Notes: generated from the sequence alone by a model not told the origin. DNA of 64,000 nt from Lachnospiraceae bacterium (GCA_023664705.1 JAMPFE010000009.1:46479-110478), one strand, 5' to 3'; numbered from the stretch's first letter, positions 39,468 through 48,332 are shown. Numbers and translations: made by a program.

Positions 39468-40438
39468 TTACGTCCCTCCATAATGTCGTAGATTATCCGC
39501 TCCAGATCGCCGAGAGAATTCATCGTCCCGAAGCGGTTCCGAAACGCCGCCGCGCCGCTTATTCCCTTGACGTACCACGCGGCTTGACGGCGCGCCTCTT
39601 TCATGCCCGTGCGCTCGCCCTTATCGGCGACGAGAAGCCCGATATGGCGGCGCATTATCGACAGCTTCTCGTCGAGAGACGGCTCGTGGCGCACGGGCTT
39701 GCCCTCAAAACAGTCGCGTATCTGCCCGAAAAGCCACGGTCTGCCGTAGCTGCCCCTGCCTATCATCACGAGGTCGCAGCCCGTGTATTCGTACATTCGG
39801 ACGCAGTCCTCGGGGCTTGAGACGTCGCCGTTGCCGATGACGGGTATCGAGACGGCTTGCTTGACCGCCTTTATGACGTCCCAATCCGCTTTGCCCGAGT
39901 AAAGCTGCTCCCTCGTGCGCCCGTGGACGGCTATCGCCGCCGCGCCGCTTTTTTCCGCGATTTTTGCGAGCTCGACGGCATTGACGTGCTCGTTATCCCA
40001 GCCCTTGCGTATCTTCACCGTGACGGGGATATCCGTCGCCGAGACAGCCGCTCTTATCAGCTCCCCGAAAAGCTCGGGGGTCTTCATCAGAGCGCTCCCC
40101 GCGCCGCCGCTCACGATTTTCGGCATCGGGCAGCCCGCGTTGACGTCGATTATATCGGGCTTGTACCGCTCGGCGATTTTGACCGCTTTGTACATAAACT
40201 CGGGCTCGCTGCCGAAAAGCTGCACCGCCATGGGGCGCTCCCCGTCGGTAACGGCAAGCAGCGCGGCGGTTTTCTTGTCCGAATAGCACAAGCCCTTGCA
40301 GCTCGCCATTTCGCCGACGCAGTAAGCCGCGCCGAACTCCTTAGCCATTGTGCGGTAAGCCTTGTCCGCGACGCTCGCCATGGGAGCCAGCGCGGCGGTT
40401 TTCTCTATTTTAACTTGTCCTATTTGTATATATTCCAA
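39464..40438 (-). CDS. dusB: tRNA-dihydrouridine synthase
   Basis: 324-residue FMN enzyme reducing uridine in tRNA D-loops. LAPMASVADKAYRTMAKEFG, the catalytic-Cys motif IIDVNAGCPMPKI, VKIRKGWD, VHGRTREQLYSG and IGNGDVSSPED are all present. The most likely start is TTG at 40438, giving the full N-terminal strand; AAGGGAATG lies upstream. First gene of the dusB-DUF815-lipoprotein unit. The exact subtype (DusB versus other Dus) is inferred. Confidence 0.92.
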   Translation of the reverse strand: MEYIQIGQVKIEKTAALAPMASVADKAYRTMAKEFGAAYCVGEMASCKGLCYSDKKTAALLAVTDGERPMAVQLFGSEPEFMYKAVKIAERYKPDIIDVNAGCPMPKIVSGGAGSALMKTPELFGELIRAAVSATDIPVTVKIRKGWDNEHVNAVELAKIAEKSGAAAIAVHGRTREQLYSGKADWDVIKAVKQAVSIPVIGNGDVSSPEDCVRMYEYTGCDLVMIGRGSYGRPWLFGQIRDCFEGKPVRHEPSLDEKLSIMRRHIGLLVADKGERTGMKEARRQAAWYVKGISGAAAFRNRFGTMNSLGDLERIIYDIMEGRK

Positions 40439-40488
40439 AATTTGACATTCCCTTGTAAAAAAATATTTTCACACAATATTCAACATAT

Positions 40489-40517
40489 ATTTTACCACAT
40501 TTCTCAAAACTTTTCAA
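40489..40517 (-). promoter_or_regulatory. Promoter for dusB
   Basis: Minus-strand TTGAAA (40512-40517), 17-bp spacer, TAAAAT (40489-40494). Confidence 0.6.
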
Positions 40518-40524
40518 GAGGTTA

Positions 40525-40553
40525 TTGTATTTTTCAAAAAAATGTGATACAAT
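40525..40553 (+). promoter_or_regulatory. Divergent promoter for the acyltransferase gene
   Basis: TTGTAT (40525-40530), 17-bp spacer, TACAAT (40548-40553), back-to-back with the dusB promoter. Confidence 0.55.
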
Positions 40554-40590
40554 ATATTGGCGGGAATTTTTTTGGACGACGGGAGTTAAG

Positions 40591-41379
40591 ATGACAAACG
40601 GTAAAACAACGGGAAAAGGCGGCAGAGTGTTTCTGCTGGACGAGATAAGAGGGCTGGCTATAATCTGTATGGTGGTGTACCATACGATGTACGACCTGAA
40701 ATACATTTTCGGCGTGGATGTGCCGATATTCTTCGAGGGGTGGTTCGACGTCATCCGCGATATTTTCGCGGGTATGTTCATATTCATATCGGGCGCGGTG
40801 TGCCGTTTTTCGCGGAACAACCTAAAGCGCGGCGTGCAGTGCTTCTTCCTCGGCATGGTGATAACGTTCGTTACGCCTTTCTTTTCGGACGGCTTTGTAT
40901 GGTTCGGAATTTTACATTTTCTGGGAATTTCGATGATGATATTCGGGCTCGGCGAAAGGCTGTTCGACGTGCTGCCGCCGCTTGCGGGGCTTATCGTATT
41001 CGGGGCGCTGTTCGTGCTGACGTGGAATGTTCCGCGCTTTACCGTCGACCGGCTCGGCAATATCGTTTCCTACGGCTTTTTCGGGATAAAGGGCTTGTTT
41101 GAATGGGAGCTGCCCGCGGCGGCTTATTCCGAGGCGCTGTTCCCCCTCGGACTGCACAGCCCGAGGTTCGGCTCGTCGGACTATTTTCCGCTTATGCCGT
41201 GGTTCTTCCTGTTCGCGGCGGGGAGCTTTTTCGGCGTGTGGGCAAAGGAAAACGCGCTGCCGAGGTTCTTCTATAACAAGCACATCGGCTGGCTCGCCGC
41301 CGTCGGACGGCATACTATCTGGATATATATGCTGCATCAGCCCGTGGTTTTCGGGATATGCTCCCTTATTTTCCGATAA
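40591..41379 (+). CDS. DUF1624 / heparan-alpha-glucosaminide acetyltransferase-like membrane protein
   Basis: 262-residue protein with about seven transmembrane helices. The N-terminal LLDEIRGLAIICMVVYHTMY and IFISGAVCRFS segments and the C-terminal GRHTIWIYMLHQPVVF are typical of the DUF1624/HGSNAT-like acyltransferase superfamily, which transfers acyl groups to envelope glycans. The specific substrate is unknown. ATG 40591 follows GGGAG; the upstream frame extension is not used. Confidence 0.82.
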   Translation: MTNGKTTGKGGRVFLLDEIRGLAIICMVVYHTMYDLKYIFGVDVPIFFEGWFDVIRDIFAGMFIFISGAVCRFSRNNLKRGVQCFFLGMVITFVTPFFSDGFVWFGILHFLGISMMIFGLGERLFDVLPPLAGLIVFGALFVLTWNVPRFTVDRLGNIVSYGFFGIKGLFEWELPAAAYSEALFPLGLHSPRFGSSDYFPLMPWFFLFAAGSFFGVWAKENALPRFFYNKHIGWLAAVGRHTIWIYMLHQPVVFGICSLIFR

Positions 41380-41408
41380 ATGTCAAAAAACGCGGAATAC
41401 TTTTGGGG

Positions 41409-41437
41409 TTGCAAAATCCGAAAAAATATTGTATAAT
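41409..41437 (+). promoter_or_regulatory. Sigma-A promoter for lon
   Basis: TTGCAA (41409-41414), 17-bp spacer, TATAAT (41432-41437), about 65 nt before the lon start. No CIRCE or CtsR box was recognised. Confidence 0.7.
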
Positions 41438-41508
41438 AGTGAAAGACATCAAGAAATCGCTTAAAACTCATAAATACAGACAAATATGAACATTAGGAGG
41501 AAAAATAT

Positions 41509-43914
41509 ATGGCAAGTACAACTATCGTTCCCGCTATCTCGCTGCGCGGATTAGTGGTTTTTCCGTCAATGGTGCTCCATTTCGACGTCGGCAGAGAGCG
41601 CTCGGTAAACGCGCTGAAGGCTGCCGCGGGCAAGGACGGGCTTATATTTCTGGTATCGCAAAGAGACCCCTCGGAGACGGATCCCGCGCCGCAGGACATC
41701 TACGAGGTGGGCGTTGTCGGACAGATAAAGCAGCTGCTCACCACCCCCGACGGCTCCACGCGCGTGCTCGTGGAGGGACTTTACCGTGCGAAAACGGTGA
41801 AGTACATCCCCGACAAGAGCTACATAAAATTTGAGGTAAAGCCCTACCCTCAGCGCGGCGCGGCGCTTTCCGACGCCACTCGGACAGCCGTCAAGCGCGC
41901 GCTCAAGGAGGCTTTCGACAACTACGCGCAGGTATCGCCGAAAATGCCGAAGGACCTCTACGAGAGCATTATTTCCGAGGAGGACTGCTCGCGGCTTTTC
42001 GACAAGGTGGTTTTCAACGTCGTTCTCAAACTCGACGACAAGCAGTCGCTGCTCGAAACGAACGGCACGCTTCAGCGCATGAAAAAGCTTATCTCGCTGC
42101 TCGAGGGCGAGGTCGAGATAATGATGACCGAGATAGAGATACAGGAGCAGGTGCGCGAGCAGGTCGACAAAAATCAGCGCGAATATTACCTCCGCGAGCA
42201 GCTCAAAGCCATTTCCCGTCAGCTCGGCGAAAACGACGACCCCATGTCGGAATGTGAGGAATACATAGAAAAGATAATGGAGCTGGGGCTCGCCGAGGAG
42301 CACGAGGAAAAGCTTATAAAGGAGGCCGAAAAGCTCCCGCGTATGTCGGGCAGCTCGCAGGAGGCGGCAGTCCTGCGCAACTATCTCGATACCGTGCTGT
42401 CCGTTCCTTTTAATAAGAGGACAAAGGATAAACTCAACATCGGCGCTGCCGCGAAGCAGCTCGACAAAGACCACTACGGGCTCGAAAAGGTCAAGGAGCG
42501 CGTCCTCGAAACGCTGTCGGTAAGGGCGCTCGCCCCCGACGTCAAGGGGCAGATAATCTGTCTGTACGGTCCTCCCGGAGTCGGCAAGACCTCGATAGGG
42601 CGCTCCATCGCGGAGGCGCTCGGGCGCAAATACGCGCGCATATCGCTCGGCGGCGTGCGCGACGAGGCAGAGATACGCGGTCACAGAAAGACCTATGTCG
42701 GGGCAATGCCCGGGCGCATTATCAACGCTCTGAAGCAGGCTAAAACGATAAACCCCGTTATCCTGCTGGACGAGATAGACAAAATGGGCAGCGACTATAA
42801 GGGCGACCCGTCCTCGGCAATGCTGGAGGTTCTCGACGCGGAGCAGAACAGCGCGTTCGTCGACCACTACATCGAGATACCCGTCGACCTGAGCGAGGTT
42901 CTGTTCATCACCACCGCGAACAGTCTCGACACCATTCCCGCGCCGCTGCTCGACCGCATGGAGGTCATCGAGCTGTCGAGCTACACGCGCGAGGAAAAGT
43001 TCAACATCGCAAAGCGGCATCTCGTTCCCAAGCAGCTCAAAAAGCACGGCGAGAGCTCCAAAACGCTTAAAATAAGCGATAAGGCGCTGTATTCGATAAT
43101 CGACTTCTACACCCGCGAGGCGGGCGTGCGCAAGCTCGAGCGCAAGATAGGCGAGGTCTGCCGAAAGACGGCGAAAAAGCTCATTTCGGGCGAAAAAGCC
43201 GTCAAGGTCACCGAGAGCAACCTGTATGATTTCCTCGGCGCTAAAAAATACCGTCCCGAGGAGCTTGCCGCGCGCGACGAGGTGGGCTTGGTGAACGGTC
43301 TGGCGTGGACTTCGGTAGGCGGCACCATGCTCCCGCTGGAGGTGCTTGTGCTGGAGGGCACGGGCAAGACCGAGTTTACGGGCTCGCTCGGCGAGGTCAT
43401 GAAGGAATCCGCGAAGATAGCCGTGTCGCTGGCGCGGTCGCTCGCCGAAAAGTACGGCATCGACCCCTCGTTTTACAAGGACAAGGACATCCACGTCCAC
43501 GCCCCCGAGGGAGCCGTGCCCAAGGACGGTCCGTCGGCGGGCGTGACGCTCACGACGGCGCTCATTTCGGCGCTTTCGGGCACTCCCGTGCGGCGCGACG
43601 TGGCAATGACGGGCGAGATAACGCTGCGCGGAAAGGTGCTGCCGATAGGCGGCTTGAAGGAAAAGACCATGGCGGCTTACCGCGCGGGCATCAAAACGGT
43701 CTGCATACCCAAGGAAAACGAGCCCGACCTCGACGAGATCGATAAAAAGGTGCGCGAAAGCATCGGCTTCGTTGTCGCGGAGGACATCTCCACGGTGCTC
43801 GAAACGGCGCTCGTGCTGCCGAATTGCAGGACGGTAAAGGATGTCGGGAGCGAGCCGAAGAAAAGGGCGCTGCCGAAAAAGACGGAGGTAAAGGAGCCCG
43901 TGCTGAACGCGTAA
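41509..43914 (+). CDS. lon: ATP-dependent protease Lon (LonA)
   Basis: 801 residues. N-terminal LON substrate domain (VPAISLRGLVVFPSMVLHFD), coiled middle, AAA domain with Walker A GPPGVGKTSIGRSIA (about residue 354) and Walker B VILLDEIDKMG, and C-terminal serine-lysine protease domain with Ser676 in PKDGPSAGVT and Lys719 in GGLKEKTMAAYRAG, 43 residues apart as in E. coli Lon. AGGAGG ribosome site. Followed by a small ORF and engB, a conserved Firmicutes lon-engB pairing. Confidence 0.97.
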   Translation: MASTTIVPAISLRGLVVFPSMVLHFDVGRERSVNALKAAAGKDGLIFLVSQRDPSETDPAPQDIYEVGVVGQIKQLLTTPDGSTRVLVEGLYRAKTVKYIPDKSYIKFEVKPYPQRGAALSDATRTAVKRALKEAFDNYAQVSPKMPKDLYESIISEEDCSRLFDKVVFNVVLKLDDKQSLLETNGTLQRMKKLISLLEGEVEIMMTEIEIQEQVREQVDKNQREYYLREQLKAISRQLGENDDPMSECEEYIEKIMELGLAEEHEEKLIKEAEKLPRMSGSSQEAAVLRNYLDTVLSVPFNKRTKDKLNIGAAAKQLDKDHYGLEKVKERVLETLSVRALAPDVKGQIICLYGPPGVGKTSIGRSIAEALGRKYARISLGGVRDEAEIRGHRKTYVGAMPGRIINALKQAKTINPVILLDEIDKMGSDYKGDPSSAMLEVLDAEQNSAFVDHYIEIPVDLSEVLFITTANSLDTIPAPLLDRMEVIELSSYTREEKFNIAKRHLVPKQLKKHGESSKTLKISDKALYSIIDFYTREAGVRKLERKIGEVCRKTAKKLISGEKAVKVTESNLYDFLGAKKYRPEELAARDEVGLVNGLAWTSVGGTMLPLEVLVLEGTGKTEFTGSLGEVMKESAKIAVSLARSLAEKYGIDPSFYKDKDIHVHAPEGAVPKDGPSAGVTLTTALISALSGTPVRRDVAMTGEITLRGKVLPIGGLKEKTMAAYRAGIKTVCIPKENEPDLDEIDKKVRESIGFVVAEDISTVLETALVLPNCRTVKDVGSEPKKRALPKKTEVKEPVLNA

Positions 43915-43922
43915 TTATTCAA

Positions 43923-44309
43923 ATGGACGGAAAAATCGAGACCGAGATCGCGCAATTCTTTCAAAAGCGCGTGAGGGAGCGCGTCGCTTACGAGCTTTCC
44001 TCCAAGAAGCGCGCAGACTTTTTTGACAAAATAGCGCACAGCGCCGAGGATTACATCGACGCAAGATACATCGCCGAAAAGAGCGAAAGCCCTCTCCCTC
44101 GGGAATATCTCGCGGAGAAATTGGGCAAGACCTGTTACGTCGCCGCCCGAAGCTCCGTTCTCGACGGCACAATGACGGACACCCGAACGGCGTTATCGGA
44201 GCTTTGGAGCTGCGGCGTGCCGTATCTGCTTTACGGAAACGGCTTCCTTTATTTGGAAACCGAGTACGATTTTTCAGCTCACCGTTCCTACCTGTTAAGG
44301 AGACAATGA
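43923..44309 (+). CDS. Uncharacterised protein between lon and engB
   Basis: 128 residues beginning at ATG 43923, 8 nt after the lon stop, and ending 4 nt before engB. No family was recognised. It is soluble, charged in the first half (QKRVRERVAYELSSKKRADF) and has a C-terminal GVPYLLYGNGFLYLETEYD segment. Ribosome site is weak, so translation may be coupled to lon. The tight packing supports a real gene. Confidence 0.7.
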   Translation: MDGKIETEIAQFFQKRVRERVAYELSSKKRADFFDKIAHSAEDYIDARYIAEKSESPLPREYLAEKLGKTCYVAARSSVLDGTMTDTRTALSELWSCGVPYLLYGNGFLYLETEYDFSAHRSYLLRRQ

Positions 44310-44313
44310 CATA

Positions 44314-44901
44314 ATGAACTACAACAACGCGAAATTTTTCACCTCGTACGGGAAATTTGAACAGATACCGCCGTCCGAGCGCGCCGAGATAGCCTTTTCG
44401 GGACGCTCCAACGTCGGGAAATCCTCGCTGATAAACAAGATTTTCAACAGGAAGTCCCTCGCGAGGGTGTCCGCGACCCCCGGAAAGACGGCAACGATAA
44501 ACTTCTACGAGCTGGAAAATATTTACATCGTGGATTTGCCGGGATACGGGTACGCTAAAGTGTCGAAATCCGAAAAGCAAAGCTGGAACAGGCTCATCGG
44601 CGGGTATCTCTCCGCCGACAGGGAGCTTGCGCTGGTGTTTCAGCTCATCGACTTCCGGCACCCCCCTACCGCCGACGACCTGTCCATGGTGAACTATCTT
44701 ATCGACGGGGAGTTCCCGTTCGTCGTGGTGCTCACCAAAGCGGACAAGCTCTCGAAAAAACAGCGCGCCGAGCGCAGGGAAGCTCTGCAAAGCGAGCTTC
44801 CCTGCGCGGAGGAGCTTACGATAATAGAGTTCTCCGCGGAAACGGGCGAGGGCGTGGACGAAATTCGCGCCATTATCGAGGAAATCGCCGAGGAGGAATA
44901 A
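44314..44901 (+). CDS. engB: Ribosome biogenesis GTPase EngB/YsxC
   Basis: 195 residues. GTPase motifs: G1 GRSNVGKSSLI, G2 TPGKT, G3 DLPGYGYAK, G4 LTKADKL, G5 FSAETG. YsxC/YihA proteins help assemble the 50S subunit and are usually essential in Firmicutes. The lon-(x)-engB order and normal length support the call. AGGAG ribosome site before ATG 44314. Confidence 0.96.
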   Translation: MNYNNAKFFTSYGKFEQIPPSERAEIAFSGRSNVGKSSLINKIFNRKSLARVSATPGKTATINFYELENIYIVDLPGYGYAKVSKSEKQSWNRLIGGYLSADRELALVFQLIDFRHPPTADDLSMVNYLIDGEFPFVVVLTKADKLSKKQRAERREALQSELPCAEELTIIEFSAETGEGVDEIRAIIEEIAEEE

Positions 44902-44925
44902 TTTGAAATTTTTTTCAAAAAACCC

Positions 44926-44954
44926 TTGACAAGCGGTTTTGAATGTGTTATAAT
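44926..44954 (+). promoter_or_regulatory. Sigma-A promoter for rplJ-rplL
   Basis: Perfect TTGACA (44926-44931), 17-bp spacer, TATAAT (44949-44954). Confidence 0.88.
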
Positions 44955-44961
44955 ATTTATG

Positions 44962-45082
44962 CTGTTCTAAAGACAGCAGGCTGCCGTTTGGCTATAATGA
45001 ACAACTTTGTTCGCCTGCCGAGGAATGGATAGATATGAATTCTATCTCCCTTTCCGTCTTTGACCGAAAGGGATTTTTGTTT
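44962..45082 (+). ncRNA. Ribosomal protein L10 leader (autoregulatory)
   Basis: The leader between promoter and rplJ has the L10-leader pattern: GACAGCAGGCTGCC near the start, the pairing partner GCCTGCCGAGGAATGGATAG, and an attenuator hairpin CCCTTTC/GAAAGGG (45048-45072) with a T run. L10 (with L12) binds the leader kink-turn to reduce its own expression. Confidence 0.85.
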
Positions 45083-45116
45083 TGGACAGCAAATTCTACA
45101 AGGAGGATTTAGTTTT

Positions 45117-45626
45117 ATGCCCAGTGAGTCTGTACTCGCCCAAAAGCAGCAATACGTTGCGGAGCTTGCCGATAAGCTGAAAAACGCGGCGGGCGGCGTT
45201 CTGGTCGACTACAAGGGTATCTCCGTCGAGGACGACACCAAGCTCAGAAAAGAGCTGCGTGAAAACGGCGTTGATTACTTTGTTGTCAAGAACACCCTGC
45301 TCAAGCGCGCATGCGATATTGCGGGTCTCGAGGGTCTGGACGACGTTCTCAGCGGAACGACCGCCGTGGCGTTGTCCGCGGAGGATATTATCGTTGCCCC
45401 CAAGATCCTGCACAAGAAGGCGGAGGCTTCCAACGGTAAGTTCAGCATCAAGAAAGGCTTTGTAGACGGTCAGGTCATCTCCAAGGAGGAGGTCGAGGCT
45501 TACGCCAAGCTCCCGTCCAAGGAAACCCTGCTCTCTCAGCTCGTATTTATGCTGCAGAGCCCCATTCAGCGTTTCGCGATCGCCATCAACGAGATCGCCA
45601 AGAAGAACGACGAAGCGTCCGCGTAA
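45117..45626 (+). CDS. rplJ: 50S ribosomal protein L10
   Basis: 169 residues. N-terminal KQQYVAELADKLKNAAGGVL and VVKNTLLKRACDIAG form the rRNA-binding domain; the C-terminal helix KETLLSQLVFMLQSPIQRFA binds L12 dimers. ATG 45117 follows AAGGAGG; the frame is open upstream into the leader, but that part is non-coding. Regulated by the L10 leader. Confidence 0.97.
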   Translation: MPSESVLAQKQQYVAELADKLKNAAGGVLVDYKGISVEDDTKLRKELRENGVDYFVVKNTLLKRACDIAGLEGLDDVLSGTTAVALSAEDIIVAPKILHKKAEASNGKFSIKKGFVDGQVISKEEVEAYAKLPSKETLLSQLVFMLQSPIQRFAIAINEIAKKNDEASA

Positions 45627-45692
45627 CGGAGCGCTTCAAAGCGGCACAGCCGCGTAATCACCATCAAAAAACATATTATGGAGGTAAATAAA

Positions 45693-46073
45693 ATGGCTTC
45701 TGAGAAGATCACAAAAATTATTGACGAAGTTAAGGAACTGTCTGTTCTTGAGCTTAACGAACTGGTAAAGGCGCTTGAGGAAGAATTCGGCGTATCCGCC
45801 GCTGCCGTTGCGGCAGCTCCCGCCGCAGGTGCGGGCGCAGGCGCCGCCGCTGCCGAGGAGAAGAGCGAGTTTGACGTTATCCTCACTTCTTTCGGCGACG
45901 CTAAAATGGCTGTCATCAAGGCTGTTAAGGACGTTTGCGGTCTCGGACTCAAGGAGGCTAAGGAGCTGGTAGAGTCCGCTCCCAAGGCTATCAAGGAGGG
46001 CGTTGCCAAGGCTGAGGCCGAGGAGCTCAAGGCTAAGCTCGAAGAGGCAGGCGCTAAGATCGACCTTAAGTAA
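45693..46073 (+). CDS. rplL: 50S ribosomal protein L7/L12
   Basis: 126 residues. N-terminal dimerisation helix (EKITKIIDEVKELSVLELNE), Ala-rich hinge (AAAPAAGAGAG), and C-terminal factor-binding domain with AVIKAVKDVCGLGLKEAKEL. ATG 45693 has a GGAGGTAAATAAA ribosome site; an in-frame ATG at 45678 lies before the ribosome site. Follows rplJ by 66 nt; terminator downstream. Confidence 0.97.
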   Translation: MASEKITKIIDEVKELSVLELNELVKALEEEFGVSAAAVAAAPAAGAGAGAAAAEEKSEFDVILTSFGDAKMAVIKAVKDVCGLGLKEAKELVESAPKAIKEGVAKAEAEELKAKLEEAGAKIDLK

Positions 46074-46093
46074 TCCAACGCTCTAACGTTACA

Positions 46094-46129
46094 AAACCGC
46101 TCTTGACCTTGGTTGAGGGCGGTTTTTAT
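46094..46129 (+). terminator. Terminator after rplL
   Basis: Imperfect stem AACCGCTCTTGACC / GGTTGAGGGCGGTT followed by five T. It extends close to the next gene's ribosome site. Confidence 0.75.
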
Positions 46130-46145
46130 TTCGAGGAGGAAGAAT

Positions 46146-46736
46146 ATGTCAACGGAAAAGGAAAAAATGCTTCGCGGCGAGCCCTACAACCCTGCGGACA
46201 AGGAGCTTGCCAAGCTGAGAGCGCGGGCGCATAAGCTCTCGCAGGACTACAACATGACCTACGACACGGAGACGGAAAAACGCGCCGAGATACTCCGCGA
46301 GCTGCTGCCGAACCGCGGAAAAAACTGCTTTCTGCAGGGACCGATACAGTTTGATTACGGCGTTTTCACCACGGTCGGCGACAATTTTTACGCCAACTTC
46401 AACCTTGTAGTGCTGGATAACTGCCCCGTCATTGTAGGCGACAACGTTTTCTGCGGACCGAACGTCACGTTCGCGGCGGCGCTGCACTTTTTCGACCCCG
46501 TTGAGCGCCGCACGCGCTTTGCCGAGGACGGCTCGCCGTACGATATCGAGCTCGGCAAGCCCATAACCGTCGGGAACGACTGCTGGCTCGCGAGCAACGT
46601 CACGGTATGCGCGGGCGTTACTATCGGCGACAACTGCGTTATCGGCGCGGGCAGCGTGGTGACGCGCGATATACCGCCGAACAGTCTCGCCGCGGGAAAT
46701 CCCTGCCGCGTTATACGGAGGATAGACGTAAAATGA
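46146..46736 (+). CDS. Maltose O-acetyltransferase-like hexapeptide acyltransferase
   Basis: 196 residues of the LacA/Maa family. MLRGEPYNPADKELAKLR is the N-terminal Maa signature; then left-handed beta-helix repeats with the catalytic His in FAAALHFFDP, and VIGAGSVVTRDIPPNSLAAG at the end. It transfers acetyl groups to sugars. ATG 46146 follows GAGGAGG. First of four short metabolic genes with overlapping starts. Confidence 0.88.
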   Translation: MSTEKEKMLRGEPYNPADKELAKLRARAHKLSQDYNMTYDTETEKRAEILRELLPNRGKNCFLQGPIQFDYGVFTTVGDNFYANFNLVVLDNCPVIVGDNVFCGPNVTFAAALHFFDPVERRTRFAEDGSPYDIELGKPITVGNDCWLASNVTVCAGVTIGDNCVIGAGSVVTRDIPPNSLAAGNPCRVIRRIDVK

Positions 46737-47179
46737 TACGATTTGCCGAAAACAAGGACATAGGCGCGCTTTCAAAGCTTGACAGCCATATTTCCGCGGA
46801 GGAGCTTTTAAACTCCGTAAGGCTGCTGCGCGTTATCGTCCGCGTGGAAAACGGGCGGCTGCTCGGGTGGCTGCGGTACGGGCTTTTCTGGGATAATATC
46901 CCGTTTATGAATATGCTGTACGTTATCGACGGAGAGCGCGGAAAAGGGATAGGGACGGCGCTTGCCGACTTCTGGGAGAACGAGATGCGCAAAAACGGTC
47001 ACGCGCTTGCGCTCGCCTCTACCCTATCGAACGAGCGCGGACAGTTCTTCTTCCGCGGGCGCGGCTACGGGGACTGCGGCTCGCTGATACTTCCCAACGA
47101 GGTCACGGAAATTATCATGTACAAGGAGTTGGAGGACGGCAATGGACGAAATATGGACAAAAATGTACAACGCGGCTAA
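46733..47179 (+). CDS. GNAT-family N-acetyltransferase
   Basis: 148 residues. IDGERGKGIGTALADFW is the acetyl-CoA-binding motif A. Starts at an ATGA overlap with the upstream acetyltransferase and overlaps the deaminase by 38 nt. The acceptor cannot be predicted. Tight overlaps indicate one transcription unit. Confidence 0.82.
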   Translation: MIRFAENKDIGALSKLDSHISAEELLNSVRLLRVIVRVENGRLLGWLRYGLFWDNIPFMNMLYVIDGERGKGIGTALADFWENEMRKNGHALALASTLSNERGQFFFRGRGYGDCGSLILPNEVTEIIMYKELEDGNGRNMDKNVQRG

Positions 47180-47534
47180 AGCCGTGCAGAACGAACGAAA
47201 AATATCGGAGTACGTCGACGCGGGCGGCGTCTCGGCAGCGGTGCTGTCGGCTTCGGGGCGGATATACACGGGCGTGTGCGTGGATACCTGCTGCACGCTC
47301 GGGATATGCGCCGAGCGCAACGCGATATTCAATATGATAACCAACGGCGAAAGCGAGATAAAGCGCGTGCTCGCGATAATACCCGACGGCAAATGCGGCG
47401 CTCCCTGCGGAGCCTGCCGCGAGCTCATGGCGCAGCTTATGCCCGAAAGCTATAAAAGCATTGAAGTTATGCTCGGCAGCGACAGCGGACGCGCCGTTAC
47501 TCTCGGGGAGATAACTCCCGAATGGTGGATATGA
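47142..47534 (+). CDS. Cytidine deaminase-like zinc protein
   Basis: 130 residues with the deaminase motifs CAERNAIF (catalytic Glu) and PCGACRELM (zinc cysteines). The N-terminus lacks the typical VGAA start of housekeeping Cdd and resembles blasticidin-S-deaminase-like members, so substrate may be cytidine or another base. GGAGG site before ATG 47142, which lies inside the preceding GNAT gene. Confidence 0.83.
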   Translation: MDEIWTKMYNAAKAVQNERKISEYVDAGGVSAAVLSASGRIYTGVCVDTCCTLGICAERNAIFNMITNGESEIKRVLAIIPDGKCGAPCGACRELMAQLMPESYKSIEVMLGSDSGRAVTLGEITPEWWI

Positions 47535-48058
47535 TGATTTATTACAAAGATGATGAGATAACAATACGCGGTTTAGAGCCCTCCGACGTGGAAATTTTCG
47601 CCGCGGAGGAGCGCGCGCAGGGCTGGGACAGCACTCCCGAAAAGCTGCTCAAGCGCCTTAAGGACGCGTCCGAGAGGCGCGCGATAGCGTTAGCCGCCGA
47701 TTTTAACGGGCAGCCCGCGGGCTACGTCAGCGTTTACCCCGACAACACATGGGGCGCGTTCGGAGGAATGGGCTATCCCGAGATAGTGGATTTCGCGGTG
47801 CTGGAGAAATACAGGCGGCGCGGCGTGGGTTCGCGGCTTATGGACGCCGCGGAGACCGTCGCGGGGAGCTACTCCGATATCGTGTACCTCGGGGTGGGGC
47901 TCCACAGCGGCTACGGCGCGGCTCAGCGAATGTACGTAAAACGCGGCTATATCCCCGACGGCTCAGGAGTGTGGTACAGGGAGTGCGTCTGCGAACCGTA
48001 TGCCGAGTGCGCCAACGACGACGATTTAGTGCTTTACCTGTCAAAAAAGCTGAGGTGA
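47522..48058 (+). CDS. GNAT-family N-acetyltransferase
   Basis: 178 residues. VLEKYRRRGVGSRLMDAAE is the acetyl-CoA motif and the C-terminal MYVKRGYIPDGSGVWY segment is typical of GNAT ends. Starts within the deaminase 3' end; ATGs at 47531 and 47534 are alternatives. Acceptor unknown. Last gene of the small operon. Confidence 0.83.
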   Translation: MVDMMIYYKDDEITIRGLEPSDVEIFAAEERAQGWDSTPEKLLKRLKDASERRAIALAADFNGQPAGYVSVYPDNTWGAFGGMGYPEIVDFAVLEKYRRRGVGSRLMDAAETVAGSYSDIVYLGVGLHSGYGAAQRMYVKRGYIPDGSGVWYRECVCEPYAECANDDDLVLYLSKKLR

Positions 48059-48066
48059 AAAAACAA

Positions 48067-48089
48067 AAAGGGAACGCAATTGCGCTCCC
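48067..48089 (-). terminator. Terminator for the 54-residue gene
   Basis: Minus strand GGGAGCGCAATTGCGTTCCC palindrome followed by TTTTTGTTTTT; it may also end the plus-strand operon. Confidence 0.8.
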
Positions 48090-48103
48090 CGATCGACGTT
48101 TCT

Positions 48104-48268
48104 TTACCGCTTATCCAATTTAGAGGTCACGATGCCCATTGATTCAAGCTTTGCCTTTACCAATTGCAATTGATATTCGGCTTCTTCCTTGGGATTATCC
48201 GTTGAGAGAATTCTTTGAAGATTTGAGTAGCTGTCAATAAGCAGCGCCAACAATTCTTTATCCTGCAT
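48104..48268 (-). CDS. Small 54-residue helical protein
   Basis: A complete short gene: promoter at 48304-48332, GGGGGG-rich ribosome site, ATG 48268, stop at 48104-48106 and terminator. The peptide (MQDKELLALLIDSYSNLQRI..., ending KLDKR) is amphipathic and probably helical; no family was recognised. Its size recalls small regulatory proteins, but no specific motif supports that. Confidence 0.65.
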   Translation of the reverse strand: MQDKELLALLIDSYSNLQRILSTDNPKEEAEYQLQLVKAKLESMGIVTSKLDKR

Positions 48269-48303
48269 TTTCTTCCCCCCTTTTTATAGTTGCTTTCACC
48301 TAT

Positions 48304-48332
48304 ATTATAACACATATCCGTCAAGGTGTCAA
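48304..48332 (-). promoter_or_regulatory. Sigma-A promoter for the small protein
   Basis: Minus-strand TTGACA (48327-48332), 17-bp spacer, TATAAT (48304-48309), perfect consensus. Confidence 0.85.
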
